In this document: one piece after another, positions 50,624 to 59,599 of the stretch
How positions within the stretch are numbered: the first letter of the stretch is position 1
Layout: every line of letters starts with the position of its first letter
Source of the DNA: Haloprofundus salilacus
Lineage (GTDB): Archaea > Halobacteriota > Halobacteria > Halobacteriales > Haloferacaceae
Assembly: GCF_020150815.1 (NCBI RefSeq)
Contig: NZ_CP083723.1
Span: 2,790,001-2,854,000 of the forward strand
Direction of reading: 5' to 3'
DNA length: 64,000 nucleotides
Made by a program: the position numbers and the translations under genes
Notes under the pieces: model-generated
What the model saw: the letters and a program-made list of their open reading frames with translations, nothing else
Told to the model about the DNA's origin: nothing
The model's database searches: none

Positions 50624-51366
50624 GTCAGGAGGTTCGCGTCGCCGTCTTCCGCCCGGACGACGAGCGACTCCGCGACGCCATCGAACTGCTCGACTCGCTC
50701 GGCGCGACGCCCGTCGCCGACCCGATGCTCGCCGTCGAACCGACCGGAGCGGTCCCCCGAGACGACGCCGACTACGCGATACTGACGAGCAAGACCGGCG
50801 TCGAACTCGTCGCCGACGCCAGATGGAACCCCGGCGAGACGACGCTCTGCGCCATCGGCGAGAGCACCGCCGAGGCGATGCGCGAGCACGGGTACGCGGT
50901 CGATTTGGTCCCCGACGAGTTTTCGTCAACAGGGCTGGTCGAGACGCTCCGCGAGCGGGTGCCGGGCGCGCGGGTCGAAGTCGCCAGAAGCGACCACGGG
51001 TCACCTGTGCTGACCGACGGACTCGAAGCGGCCGGAAGCTACGTCCACGAGACGATTCTGTACGAACTCGTGCGGCCGCCCGAATCGGGAACGTCGGCCG
51101 AGATGGCCGCGGCGGGCGAACTTGAGGCGGCGCTCTTCACCTCGTCGTTGACGGTCGAGCACTTCCTCGACGCGGCCGCCGAGCGTGGCCTTCGAGACGA
51201 GGCCGTCACCGGATTGAACGACGCCGTCGTCGGCGCTATCGGGGAGCCGACGCGCGAGACGGCCGAAGCCCGGGGTATCGCCGTCGACGTGGTTCCCGAC
51301 GCCGCCGACTTCGAGCAGCTGGCGTGCGCCTCCGTCGAAGCCGCCGCGCCGACGTACCACGAATAG
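50620..51366 (+). CDS. hemD: uroporphyrinogen-III synthase
   Basis: Cyclises hydroxymethylbilane with D-ring inversion. HemD is poorly conserved; the 248-aa protein shows 'DYAILTSKTGVELVA' (about 50-64), 'LCAIGESTAEAM', 'FTSSLTVEHFLDAA' (about 170-183) and 'VVGAIGEPTRETAEARG'. The two-domain length is normal. It overlaps cobA by ATGA and closes the hemC-cobA-hemD operon. Confidence 0.9.
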   Translation: MSQEVRVAVFRPDDERLRDAIELLDSLGATPVADPMLAVEPTGAVPRDDADYAILTSKTGVELVADARWNPGETTLCAIGESTAEAMREHGYAVDLVPDEFSSTGLVETLRERVPGARVEVARSDHGSPVLTDGLEAAGSYVHETILYELVRPPESGTSAEMAAAGELEAALFTSSLTVEHFLDAAAERGLRDEAVTGLNDAVVGAIGEPTRETAEARGIAVDVVPDAADFEQLACASVEAAAPTYHE

Positions 51367-51470
51367 AAAAAAACGGAACTCTCGACACAGGGCGTGTCTC
51401 TCGTCACAGCTCATTTTCACTGCTCTCGTCACGCTTACTCCCCGGGAGCGCCGACGGCGAGAACTCGGGG

Positions 51471-52208
51471 TTACGTCGTCTCGCCTCTCTCCATCTTCTC
51501 GCGGCGTACGACGACGACCGGACCGAGCGAGCGGTCAGCGACGCGGTCGCTCTCCTCGCCGAAGACGAACGACCGGAGCGACGGCGTGCGTTCGCCCATC
51601 ACCACCGCATCGTGGTCGGCGGCGACGTCCGCGGTATCCGAGATCGGGTCGTCAGTGGCGACGACCGCCGCGGAAATCCGGTCCGAAGAGACGCCGCCGT
51701 CGAGCAGCGTCGCTCTCGCGTCGGCGACGAGCGGGTCCTCAGCGGCGGCTTCGGCCGACGAATCCGTGTCCTCGGAAACCGCACGGAACAACGTCACCTC
51801 GACGTCACGCCCGGCGACGAGCGGAGCGACGACACGAGCGACGTGGTCTATGTCGACGTCGGGGTGAAGCGGGACGAGCACTCGCTCAACGGTGGGTGCA
51901 GGGTTGGCGATGAGATACGCCTCGCAGTCGAGTTCGTCGGCGACTCGGTCGACTGTCTGCGCTTCGCCGCGAGTGAACACCAGTCGCGTCTCCACGTCGT
52001 CGGCGAAGAGGTCGGTCACTTCGTCGAGTTTCGACTGCCCGAGTTCCTCGAACTCCATGCGTGCCTGTCCCGGCGGCGTCTGTTCGGGGACGACGTAGTA
52101 GCCGAGGACGACGACCGACGCCGGGGCGAGAAACGTGGCTAGACCCGTCGCCAGCGACTCGCCCTCGAGGACGCGGAGTGGGACCAGAATCCGGGGTCCG
52201 TCAGGCAT
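51471..52208 (-). CDS. universal stress protein family protein
   Basis: The 245-aa protein has two UspA-like halves: the first begins 'RILVPLRVLEG' and ends near residue 95, the second ends 'VVMGERTPSLRSFVFGEESDRVADRSLGPVVVVRRE'. The ATP-binding 'G-x-x-x-x' pattern is weak. Its ATG shares a base with the stop of the amino-acid permease gene upstream, so it is co-translated. Permease/UspA pairs are typical of haloarchaea, where the stress domain may regulate uptake. Confidence 0.86.
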   Translation of the reverse strand: MPDGPRILVPLRVLEGESLATGLATFLAPASVVVLGYYVVPEQTPPGQARMEFEELGQSKLDEVTDLFADDVETRLVFTRGEAQTVDRVADELDCEAYLIANPAPTVERVLVPLHPDVDIDHVARVVAPLVAGRDVEVTLFRAVSEDTDSSAEAAAEDPLVADARATLLDGGVSSDRISAAVVATDDPISDTADVAADHDAVVMGERTPSLRSFVFGEESDRVADRSLGPVVVVRREKMERGETT

Positions 52209-53626
52209 CAGAACACCCCCTTGAGTCGAACGTCGCGTGCGTAGTAGAGGTACCAGCCGCCGGAGGCGACCATGACGAGCACCCCGACGACCTGCGAGAG
52301 TGGGCGCATGAAGAAGATGAGCCCGAAACTCGCCAGCGCGCCGACGGCGGGCGTCACCGGATAACCCGGAGTCCGAAACGACGGGTCGTACCACTTCGGC
52401 GGCGAGCGTCGAAGCACGAGCAGTGCGACGCACATCAACGAGTACATCACGAGGTGGAGAAACGACGCGACCTCCGCGAGCACCTCGACTTGGCCGACGG
52501 CGACGAGCACGAGCACCGGTCCACCGGCGGCGACCAGCGCGACGTGCGGGGTGCCGTACCGGAGGTTCAGTCGGCCGAACCACCGTGGGACGAGTCGGTC
52601 GCGGCTGAGCGCGTAGACGGCGCGCGAGGAACTCAGTATCGACGCATTCGCGCTCGAGAAGGTGGCGAGTAACCCGGCGAAGAGGATAGCGACGGCCCCC
52701 GCGACGCCGAAAAAGGAACGGGCAACCTCGACGACAGCCGTCTGTCCGAACCCTGCGAGTCGCTCGCTGCCGAAAGCGCTCGTCGAGACGAAGATGGTCG
52801 TCACGTAGAGGAGACCGACGACGAGCACCGACCCCACCATCGCGAGCGGGAGATTTCGACCCGGTTCTTTGATCTCTCCGGCGACAGTCGCCACTTGTGC
52901 GAAGCCGAGATACGAGGTGAAGACGAGTGCCGTCGTCGTCAGAATCGGGGCGGTGCCGAACGGGGCGAACGTCTCGGGGACGGCCCGACTGCCGATGAGA
53001 CCGAGCGCCGAGAGCGATCCGTAGCCGAGGAACGTGACGAGAATAGTGAGTAGAAGACCGACGACGGCGTTCTGGAGTTTGGCCGCATTTTCGGTCCCCG
53101 TGACGCTCAACCCCGTCAGAACGACGCCGAAGAGGAGACCGAGCGGCGTCACGAGACCGCCGCCGAGCGAGATTCCGGCTTCAGCGAGCACCGCGGCGGC
53201 GTAGCTGCCGAAGCCGACGAGGTAGAACGCCGAGGCGAAGACGAGGCCGAGCCACAGACTCGTTCCGACGACGGTCCCGAACCCCGACCCGAGACCGCGC
53301 GAGATGAAGAAGTAGCCGCCGCCGCTTCTCGGCATCGCCGTCGCCAACTCCGCGGTCGGCAACGCCACCGCGAGTGCGACGACTGCGCCGATAGCGAACG
53401 ACGCCGCGGCAGCGGGACCGGCGCGTCCGGCAGCGAGGCCGGGAAAGACGAAGATGCCTGCGCCGATCATCGTCCCGATGCCGATGGCGAGCGCACCTGT
53501 GAGTCCGATGGTACGTTCCAGTTCGACGCGCTCTTCGTACACCGTCGTCTCGGCGGTGGTCTCTACTGCCTCCGCCTCGGTGGGGACGGTCTTGTCCGCC
53601 TCTCCGACATCGTCCGCGATTGACAT
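52208..53626 (-). CDS. APC family amino acid permease
   Basis: The 472-aa protein has 12 membrane helices and the APC signature '[19 protein letters not shown]' in helix 1, and '[19 protein letters not shown]' in helix 3. The N-terminus is an acidic cytoplasmic tail of about 40 residues. It takes up amino acids or polyamines; the specific substrate is unknown. Co-translated with the stress protein gene downstream. Confidence 0.93.
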   Translation of the reverse strand: MSIADDVGEADKTVPTEAEAVETTAETTVYEERVELERTIGLTGALAIGIGTMIGAGIFVFPGLAAGRAGPAAAASFAIGAVVALAVALPTAELATAMPRSGGGYFFISRGLGSGFGTVVGTSLWLGLVFASAFYLVGFGSYAAAVLAEAGISLGGGLVTPLGLLFGVVLTGLSVTGTENAAKLQNAVVGLLLTILVTFLGYGSLSALGLIGSRAVPETFAPFGTAPILTTTALVFTSYLGFAQVATVAGEIKEPGRNLPLAMVGSVLVVGLLYVTTIFVSTSAFGSERLAGFGQTAVVEVARSFFGVAGAVAILFAGLLATFSSANASILSSSRAVYALSRDRLVPRWFGRLNLRYGTPHVALVAAGGPVLVLVAVGQVEVLAEVASFLHLVMYSLMCVALLVLRRSPPKWYDPSFRTPGYPVTPAVGALASFGLIFFMRPLSQVVGVLVMVASGGWYLYYARDVRLKGVF

Positions 53627-53974
53627 AGGCTAGCCACCAGCGAGCGGGACGAAAAGTCTAGGCCGGCCGGAAACGAGTCTACTGAACTCCGAAAGCTAGG
53701 ACGCGACGAGTGGCGTCGGTCGTGGACGCACGAGGGCACCGACGCGCGCATCGGCCGCGACGAGCGGAATCTGTACAACGGGTCCGACTCGGACCACCGG
53801 AATTCGGGCGGCCGCGAGAGGACGTTCGCCCGAATCGTCGCCGTCAGGGACGCGAGAAGTCGGTCACAGGCGTCGACGCTGAACAGATACCGACCCTCAG
53901 TCTCACCGTGGCGCACGTACGTCTGAAGTCGAAGAGCCGAGCCTTTAACCCCGAAGACGACCCATCCTCCGTCG
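53627..53974. other. intergenic region between the permease and DHH genes
   Basis: The 348 bases contain long GC-rich frames on both strands but none with a recognised family or a promoter at its start. The right end holds a CCTTTAACC box (53942-53950) centred about 29 bases before the DHH ATG, which is the probable promoter of that gene. I see nothing else definite. Confidence 0.5.
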
Positions 53975-55393
53975 ATGCCCGCCGGTCCCGTCCCCGAACT
54001 CGAAGCGCGCGCCGAGGCTTGCGCCGAACGGCTTCGCGACGCCGACTCCGTCCTGCTCGCCTCCCACATCGACGCCGACGGGTTGACGAGCGCCGCCGTC
54101 GCCGCGAGCGCGCTCGAACGCGCCGGAATTCCGTTCGACACCGTCTTCTCGAAACAGCTCGACGCCGACGAGATCGCCGCCATCGCCGCGACGGACCACG
54201 AGACGGTCCTCTTCACCGACTTCGGCAGCGGCCAACTCGACATCATCGCCGACCACGAGGCGGCGGGTGAGTTCACGCCCGTTGTCGCCGACCACCACCA
54301 GCCAGCCGACGCCGACACGGAGTTCCACCTCAACCCGCTCCTGTTCGGCATCGACGGGGCCTCCGAACTCTCCGGAGCGGGCGTGAGTTACGTTCTCGCG
54401 CGCGCGCTCGAAACCGGGAGCAGAAGCGATAACCGCGATTTGGCGGCGCTCGCCGTCGTCGGTGCGGTGGGCGACATGCAGGACTCCGAGGGCGCGCTCC
54501 ACGGGGCGAACGAAGGCATCGTCGAGGAGGGCGTCGAGGCGGGCGTCCTCGAAGCCAACACCGACCTCACGCTGTACGGCAAGCAGACCCGACCGCTCCC
54601 CAAGTTGCTCGAATACGCCAGCGACGTGCGGATTCCGGGCATCTCGAACGACCACGCCGGTTCCATCTCGTTTCTCGACGGCCTCGGCCTCCACCTGAAG
54701 GCCGACGGCGAGTGGCGACGGTGGGCCGACCTCTCGGCCGAAGAGCGACAGACCGTCGCCAGCGCCCTCGTGCGCCGCGCCGTCGCCAGCGGCGTGCCCG
54801 CGGACCGAATCAACTCGCTCGTCGGGACGGCGTACACCCTCGTCGACGAGGAGACGGGGACCGAACTCCGCGACGTGAGCGAGTTCTCGACGCTTCTGAA
54901 CGCGACGGCGCGCTACGACCGCGCCGATGTGGGTCTCGCCGTCTGTCTCGGCGACCGAGACGGCGCGCTCGACAGAGCGCAGAAACTGCTGCGGAACCAC
55001 CGCCGGAACCTCTCGGAGGGACTGCAGTGGGTGAAAAACGAGGGCGTCACTGTCGAGGAGAACGTCCAGTGGTTCGACGCCGGAACGCGGATTCGCGAGA
55101 CGATCGTGGGAATCGTCGCTGGGATGGCCGTCGGCGCGAGCGGTATCAGCCGCAGCAAGCCCATCGTGGCGTTCGCCGAGAAAGGAGACGGCGAGGTAAA
55201 GGTCTCCGCGCGCGGATCGCATTTCCTCACGCGGAAGGGACTCGACCTCTCGGCGGCGATGCGCGATGCCTCCCGCGCCGTCGGCGGCGACGGCGGCGGG
55301 CACAACGTCGCCGCGGGCGCGACGATTCCGGCCGGAGAGCGCGAAGCGTTCGTCGCCGAAGTGGACCTCATCGTCGGCGAGCAGTTGGGATAG
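53975..55393 (+). CDS. DHH family nuclease (RecJ/GAN-like)
   Basis: The 472-aa protein has the DHH phosphoesterase motifs HIDADG (31-36), 'FTDFGSGQ', and 'VADHHQP', and the C-terminal DHHA1 domain with 'GGGHNVAAGATIPAGE'. It belongs to archaeal RecJ-like single-strand exonucleases, relatives of GAN that act with CMG helicase in replication or in repair and RNA end processing. Probably leaderless (CCTTTAACC box upstream). Substrate (DNA or RNA) not determined from sequence. Confidence 0.9.
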   Translation: MPAGPVPELEARAEACAERLRDADSVLLASHIDADGLTSAAVAASALERAGIPFDTVFSKQLDADEIAAIAATDHETVLFTDFGSGQLDIIADHEAAGEFTPVVADHHQPADADTEFHLNPLLFGIDGASELSGAGVSYVLARALETGSRSDNRDLAALAVVGAVGDMQDSEGALHGANEGIVEEGVEAGVLEANTDLTLYGKQTRPLPKLLEYASDVRIPGISNDHAGSISFLDGLGLHLKADGEWRRWADLSAEERQTVASALVRRAVASGVPADRINSLVGTAYTLVDEETGTELRDVSEFSTLLNATARYDRADVGLAVCLGDRDGALDRAQKLLRNHRRNLSEGLQWVKNEGVTVEENVQWFDAGTRIRETIVGIVAGMAVGASGISRSKPIVAFAEKGDGEVKVSARGSHFLTRKGLDLSAAMRDASRAVGGDGGGHNVAAGATIPAGEREAFVAEVDLIVGEQLG

Positions 55394-56185
55394 CGCCCGA
55401 GGCGGCAGCGGCGAGACAGAGTGATTGTCACGGAACTCCAGAGACAAGAACAGTGTAACGGACGGATACACGGCGGAGTAGCGCTCATTCGTCCGTCAGC
55501 GCCGGGTAACGCGACTAAATCCGGATTCGCGACCGTCGTAACCGGGTCGTATCAGCCGCGTGGACGCGTGGACTGCTCGAACGGACGTTCGAGACCCCGA
55601 TAAACGGGAACTCAACGCTGTCCGCCGGATGTGCGAGGAACCCGAACGGAGAGCCACTCACCGTTCGGCGCACTCGCGCCAGAAACGCCGAATTAGTATC
55701 GCGTCATAATATTTATCCAGCGGCGAGAGCGCGCGGAGTGCCGAACGAGAGTCTCGAACCGAAGTGTAATGTGTGCGTCGGGGGAGCGAGGAGTCAGACC
55801 GTCAACGGACTGGACCACCTCGGCCCCAATTGGCGACAGTTTTCGAGTTACTCGCCGTGTAGCCAACGAGATCTGAAAACAGGCTCCGGAACCAGCTTCC
55901 GGTCGGTGACGGAGACGACCGCTGGTTGGCCGATGGATGCGCTGCGGATGCACCTCCCAGACGGAAACGACACGATGCCGGGTCCATAAACTGAATATCG
56001 AGATACTAAACAGCGCCGGTCGCGACAGGAGAACGTCGTCCGTCGCGAGATTCGGAAATGGGTTCGTATGCCGCTCAACGGATTCTGGAGCGGCCAACGC
56101 GATTCGAGAGGCGCCCCAGAGCGTCCGCGAGGACGGCCGACGCGCGGATACCAGTTCTTTTCCCTCGCAAACACCTCGTTTCGGT
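55394..56185. other. 792-base stretch without a recognised gene
   Basis: The longest gap in the window. It has a strong TATA-like ATAATATTTATCC (55706-55718) followed by an 83-codon ORF, several short A+T-rich patches (around 55986-56012), and no RNA gene I can fold with confidence. It may contain remains of a lost gene or an RNA; the ORF is listed separately. Confidence 0.5.
55738..55989 (+). CDS. orphan ORF with leaderless promoter
   Basis: 83 codons from GTG at 55738, 25 bases after a good TATA-like box. It has 'CNVCVGG' near residue 10 and a third cysteine near residue 41, and is neutral rather than acidic, which argues against a normal haloarchaeal protein. No family recognised. It could be a short accessory gene or a remnant. 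Confidence 0.28.
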   Translation: MPNESLEPKCNVCVGGARSQTVNGLDHLGPNWRQFSSYSPCSQRDLKTGSGTSFRSVTETTAGWPMDALRMHLPDGNDTMPGP

Positions 56186-58057
56186 ATGTCCTTCTCTTCG
56201 GCCACACCGTCAGTCCAGAGTGTGGCTTCGTCTCCGTTGACGGTCGACATGCTCGTCGTCTTCGCGCTGATTCTCCTCGCGTTCGTGCTGTTTGCCACCG
56301 AGCGATTCCCCATCGACGTCACCGCTATTTTGCTGATGGTCCTGTTGATGGTGCTCGAACCGTGGACCCAGATAACCCCACGGGAGGGGATTTCCGGCTT
56401 CGCCAACCCCGCCACGATCACCGTGTTGGCGATGCTCATTCTGAGCACCGGAATCAATCGGACTGGCATCGTCCAGTTGTTCGGTCGGAAGATGGCCTCG
56501 TTCGCAGGCGACGACCGACGCAAACAGCTCGCCGCGACCATCGGCGTCACCGGACCGGTGTCGGGAGTCATCAACAACACGCCGGTCGTCGCCATCCTGG
56601 TTCCCGTCATCGCCGACCTCGCCCACGAGGGGAAAACGTCGCCGTCGAAGCTGCTCATGCCACTCTCCTTCGCCTCGATGCTCGGCGGGACGTTGACGCT
56701 CATCGGCACGTCGACGAACATCCTCGCGAGCGACATCGCGGCCCAGATCGGAGCGGAGTCGCCCGAACTCGGGCTGCACGCGTTCGGCATGTTCGAGTTC
56801 ACCAAACTCGGCATCGTTGTCTTCGTGGTCGGAGCCGTCTATCTGATGACGGTCGGCGTCAGGTTGCTCCCCGAGCGCGTGCCGGTCGATGAGGACCTCG
56901 TTGAGGAGTACGCCCTCCAAGAGTATCTCGCGGACGTCGTCGTCCCGGCGAACTCCTCGCTGCTCGGTCAGACCGTCGAAGAGGCGCTCGGCGACGACGA
57001 ACTCGACATCGACGTCCTCCAACTGATCCGCAACGGAGAGCGCTTCTCCGAGCCGCTCGCCCGAAAGGAGATCCACCAGAGCGACACGCTCCGTCTCAGG
57101 ACGAATCGGGAGACGCTCGAGCGGATCATGGACGCCGAGGGTCTCGCACTCGCTGGGCGTCCTCGAACCGAGAGCGAGCTTCATCCGAACGAAGAGGAGC
57201 CCGTCCTCGTCGAAGTGGTCATCCCGTCGGGGTCGTTTCTCGTCGGCGAGACGCTGTCGAGTTCGGCGTTCCGGCAGCGCTACGACGCGAACGTGCTCGC
57301 CTTCCGGACCCGCGGCGACGTAGTCCGCGACCGGTTCGAGGAGATCAAGGTCCGCGTCGGGGACACGCTTCTCGTGCAGGCGCCGCCCGACAGCCTCGCC
57401 CGGCTCGTCGAAAACGAGGATTTCATCGTCGCCCACGAGTTCGACGAGGTGACTTACCGGAGCGAGAAGATACCGTTCGCCGTCCTGATCATCGCCGGAG
57501 TCGTCGCACTGCCCGCGCTGAACGTCTTCCCGATAGTCGTCTCCGCGTTAGCGGGGGTCGTGGCGATGGTGTTCACCGGCGTCCTCAAACCGAACGAACT
57601 CTACTCGTCCGTCGAGTGGAACGTCATCTTCCTGCTCGCGGGCGTCATCCCGCTCGGAATCGCCCTCCAGCAGACTGGGGCCGCCGACCTGCTCGGGAGC
57701 CTCGTCGCATCGACGGCGGCGTTTCTGCCCGCAATCGGCGTCCTCTGGGTGTTCTACCTCGCGACTGGGTTGCTGACGAGCGTCATCAGCAACAACGCGA
57801 GCGTCGTGCTGATGATTCCCGTAGCGGTCAGCGCCGCGCAGTCGATCGGCGCGAACGCGTTCGCGTTCGTGCTCGCCGTGACGTTCGCAGCGTCGACGGC
57901 GTTCATGACGCCCGTCGGCTACCAGACGAATCTGTTCGTCTACGGTCCCGGCGGCTACACCTTCTCGGACTTCATTCGCGTCGGTGCGCCGCTGCAGTTC
58001 CTGCTGTCGGTCGTGACCGTGCTCGGCATCTCGTTCTTCTGGGGCGTCCGCGTGTGA
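56186..58057 (+). CDS. SLC13-type permease with two RCK_C domains
   Basis: The 623-aa protein has an N-terminal membrane half (helices from residue 15 to about 230, with 'INNTPVVAILVPV' and 'GTSTNILASD'), two cytoplasmic TrkA-C/RCK_C domains (about 250-330 and 345-415), and a second membrane half (about 430-620) with 'ISNNASVVLMIPVA' and 'TPVGYQTNLFVYGPGGY'. It transports dicarboxylates, sulfate or similar anions with cation. I start at the ATG 56186; an open frame upstream lacks membrane features. Monocistronic. Confidence 0.9.
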   Translation: MSFSSATPSVQSVASSPLTVDMLVVFALILLAFVLFATERFPIDVTAILLMVLLMVLEPWTQITPREGISGFANPATITVLAMLILSTGINRTGIVQLFGRKMASFAGDDRRKQLAATIGVTGPVSGVINNTPVVAILVPVIADLAHEGKTSPSKLLMPLSFASMLGGTLTLIGTSTNILASDIAAQIGAESPELGLHAFGMFEFTKLGIVVFVVGAVYLMTVGVRLLPERVPVDEDLVEEYALQEYLADVVVPANSSLLGQTVEEALGDDELDIDVLQLIRNGERFSEPLARKEIHQSDTLRLRTNRETLERIMDAEGLALAGRPRTESELHPNEEEPVLVEVVIPSGSFLVGETLSSSAFRQRYDANVLAFRTRGDVVRDRFEEIKVRVGDTLLVQAPPDSLARLVENEDFIVAHEFDEVTYRSEKIPFAVLIIAGVVALPALNVFPIVVSALAGVVAMVFTGVLKPNELYSSVEWNVIFLLAGVIPLGIALQQTGAADLLGSLVASTAAFLPAIGVLWVFYLATGLLTSVISNNASVVLMIPVAVSAAQSIGANAFAFVLAVTFAASTAFMTPVGYQTNLFVYGPGGYTFSDFIRVGAPLQFLLSVVTVLGISFFWGVRV

Positions 58058-58158
58058 GTCGGATAGTCGGACTCGAGGCCGCGTGAAGCCGTTATCGTGG
58101 GTTACTGACCAGTGGGCGTCGTACTAACGTTGATTGGTCTGGGCGACCTCACATTATT

Positions 58159-58587
58159 ATGGCCGAGTTTCCAGACGAACGTCAACTTGTAGTGGAAGTG
58201 CGCTCCCAGTTGGAGCAGTGGACGAACAGCGCCCGTAGAGAGGCGTACGCCGAACTGTTCGAGGGCGACGACCCGCTCCTCACCGCCGAAGAGCGACAGT
58301 TCCTCGATTCATTCGATTCGGCGATGGAACGGGCGGGCGGCGACGGTATCTGGGGGACCGACCAGTACGGCGTCCACACGGCGGGTACCGGGAGTTCTGA
58401 CACTTCGCTCGGCGTCGTCTGCGTCTATCACCCGCAGATAACCGATGACTCCGTCCTCCGGGGACAAGACGGTCTCGACGACGAAACGGAGGAGCGAATC
58501 AACGCGGCGCTCTGGACGTACAGCGAGCGCGTCGCGGAACTCGTCGAGCGAGAGCTCGACGCATACGTCGAGCAAAAAGGGAGATAA
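58159..58587 (+). CDS. haloarchaeal protein of unknown function, 142 aa
   Basis: The 142-aa soluble acidic protein ('FPDERQLVVEVRSQLEQWTNSARREAYAELFEGDD', 'GVHTAGTGSSDTS' in the middle) has helical ends and no metal or catalytic motif. It may belong to the DUF7539 group, but I am not sure. The 100 bases before it contain no clear TATA box. Confidence 0.65.
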   Translation: MAEFPDERQLVVEVRSQLEQWTNSARREAYAELFEGDDPLLTAEERQFLDSFDSAMERAGGDGIWGTDQYGVHTAGTGSSDTSLGVVCVYHPQITDDSVLRGQDGLDDETEERINAALWTYSERVAELVERELDAYVEQKGR

Positions 58588-58723
58588 CACCGTCCGAGAC
58601 GGCGTTTGTTCGAAAGGGTCGAGTCAGTCTCCGGTCGTCCGGCATCGGTCGCCGGCCGTCGGACGTTCGCACTCTCGAACTCGGACCGTCCGACTTTTGC
58701 GGTCCGCCGCCCGACTCACCGGT

Positions 58724-59044
58724 ATGACCGACTTCGACCCCGAGAAGTTCGAAGACAAGTACGTCCACTACTTTCCGCAACTCCAGCGCGCGTACAAGAG
58801 CGCGTTCGAGACGATGAACGAAGAGTACGACTCGACGCTCATCCACGGCATCGACCAGGAGATTCTCAACGAATCGGAACCCGTTTACGAGGACGGACGC
58901 TTCCGTATCCGGTTGCCCGAGAACCCCCACGACCGACTGACGAGCGTCGTCGTCAACGACGAGAAACTGGACGCAACGCTGGAACGCTACGTCGACGAGT
59001 TGGAGGCTGAACATCACCGCGTGTTCGGCGTCGAACGACCGTGA
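58724..59044 (+). CDS. DUF5783 family haloarchaeal protein
   Basis: The 106-aa protein of the DUF5783 family: 'FDPEKFEDKYVHYFPQLQRAYKSAFETMNE', then 'YDSTLIHGIDQEILNESEPVYEDGRF'. The family is confined to Halobacteria as far as I know; function unknown. The ATG at 58724 is the family start. Confidence 0.82.
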   Translation: MTDFDPEKFEDKYVHYFPQLQRAYKSAFETMNEEYDSTLIHGIDQEILNESEPVYEDGRFRIRLPENPHDRLTSVVVNDEKLDATLERYVDELEAEHHRVFGVERP

Positions 59045-59137
59045 ATCGGCGGAGTTGCGGCGCCGAGCGACCGATTTCGTCGGTGGTGGGTCGGGGCGAA
59101 CCAAAGGCATAAGACGCCACACCGCCAAACCGCGCAC

Positions 59138-59506
59138 ATGAGTACGGAGCCACAGGACGCCGACGACGACCTCAAAGAGCGCGTCACTAACTTCCTGCGA
59201 CGCAACTTCCCGCAGATTCAGATGCACGGCGGCAGCGCCGCCATCCAGCACCTCGACCGCGAGAACGGTGAGGTGAGCATCGCCCTCGGCGGTGCCTGTT
59301 CCGGGTGCGGTATCTCGCCGATGACCATCCAGGCCATCAAGAGCCGAATGGTCAAGGAGATCCCCGAGATCAACAAGGTCAACGCCGACACCGGCATGGG
59401 CGGCGGCGGAATGGGCGGCGACGGCGGCATGAGTCCGTCGTTCCCCGGCGAGACGACCCGCGACGACGACAGCGGCAGCGACGAAGGCCCGCAGGCCCCG
59501 TTCTAA
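59138..59506 (+). CDS. nfu: NifU C-terminal domain (Nfu-type) protein
   Basis: Iron-sulfur carrier of 122 aa, related to NifU C-terminal/NfuA. The cluster motif C54-x2-C57 lies in 'GGACSGCGISPMTIQAIK', preceded by 'RNFPQIQMHGGSAAIQHLD'. It hands Fe-S clusters to target proteins. The last 35 residues are a Gly/Met/Ser-rich disordered tail. Confidence 0.93.
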   Translation: MSTEPQDADDDLKERVTNFLRRNFPQIQMHGGSAAIQHLDRENGEVSIALGGACSGCGISPMTIQAIKSRMVKEIPEINKVNADTGMGGGGMGGDGGMSPSFPGETTRDDDSGSDEGPQAPF

Positions 59507-59599
59507 CTCCTTTTAGGGGGCGTGTGCGCCCCGGTAGCGTCGGCTTAGCGCCCGGAAACATACCCGTGTTTTATTCCCGTTACGCTCGGAGAGGGAGGT

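Noticed and set aside
55748-55850. tRNA-like fragment (GGTTCGAGAC on the minus strand) in the 792-base gap
   Set aside because: T-loop-like bases only; no matching anticodon or acceptor stems.
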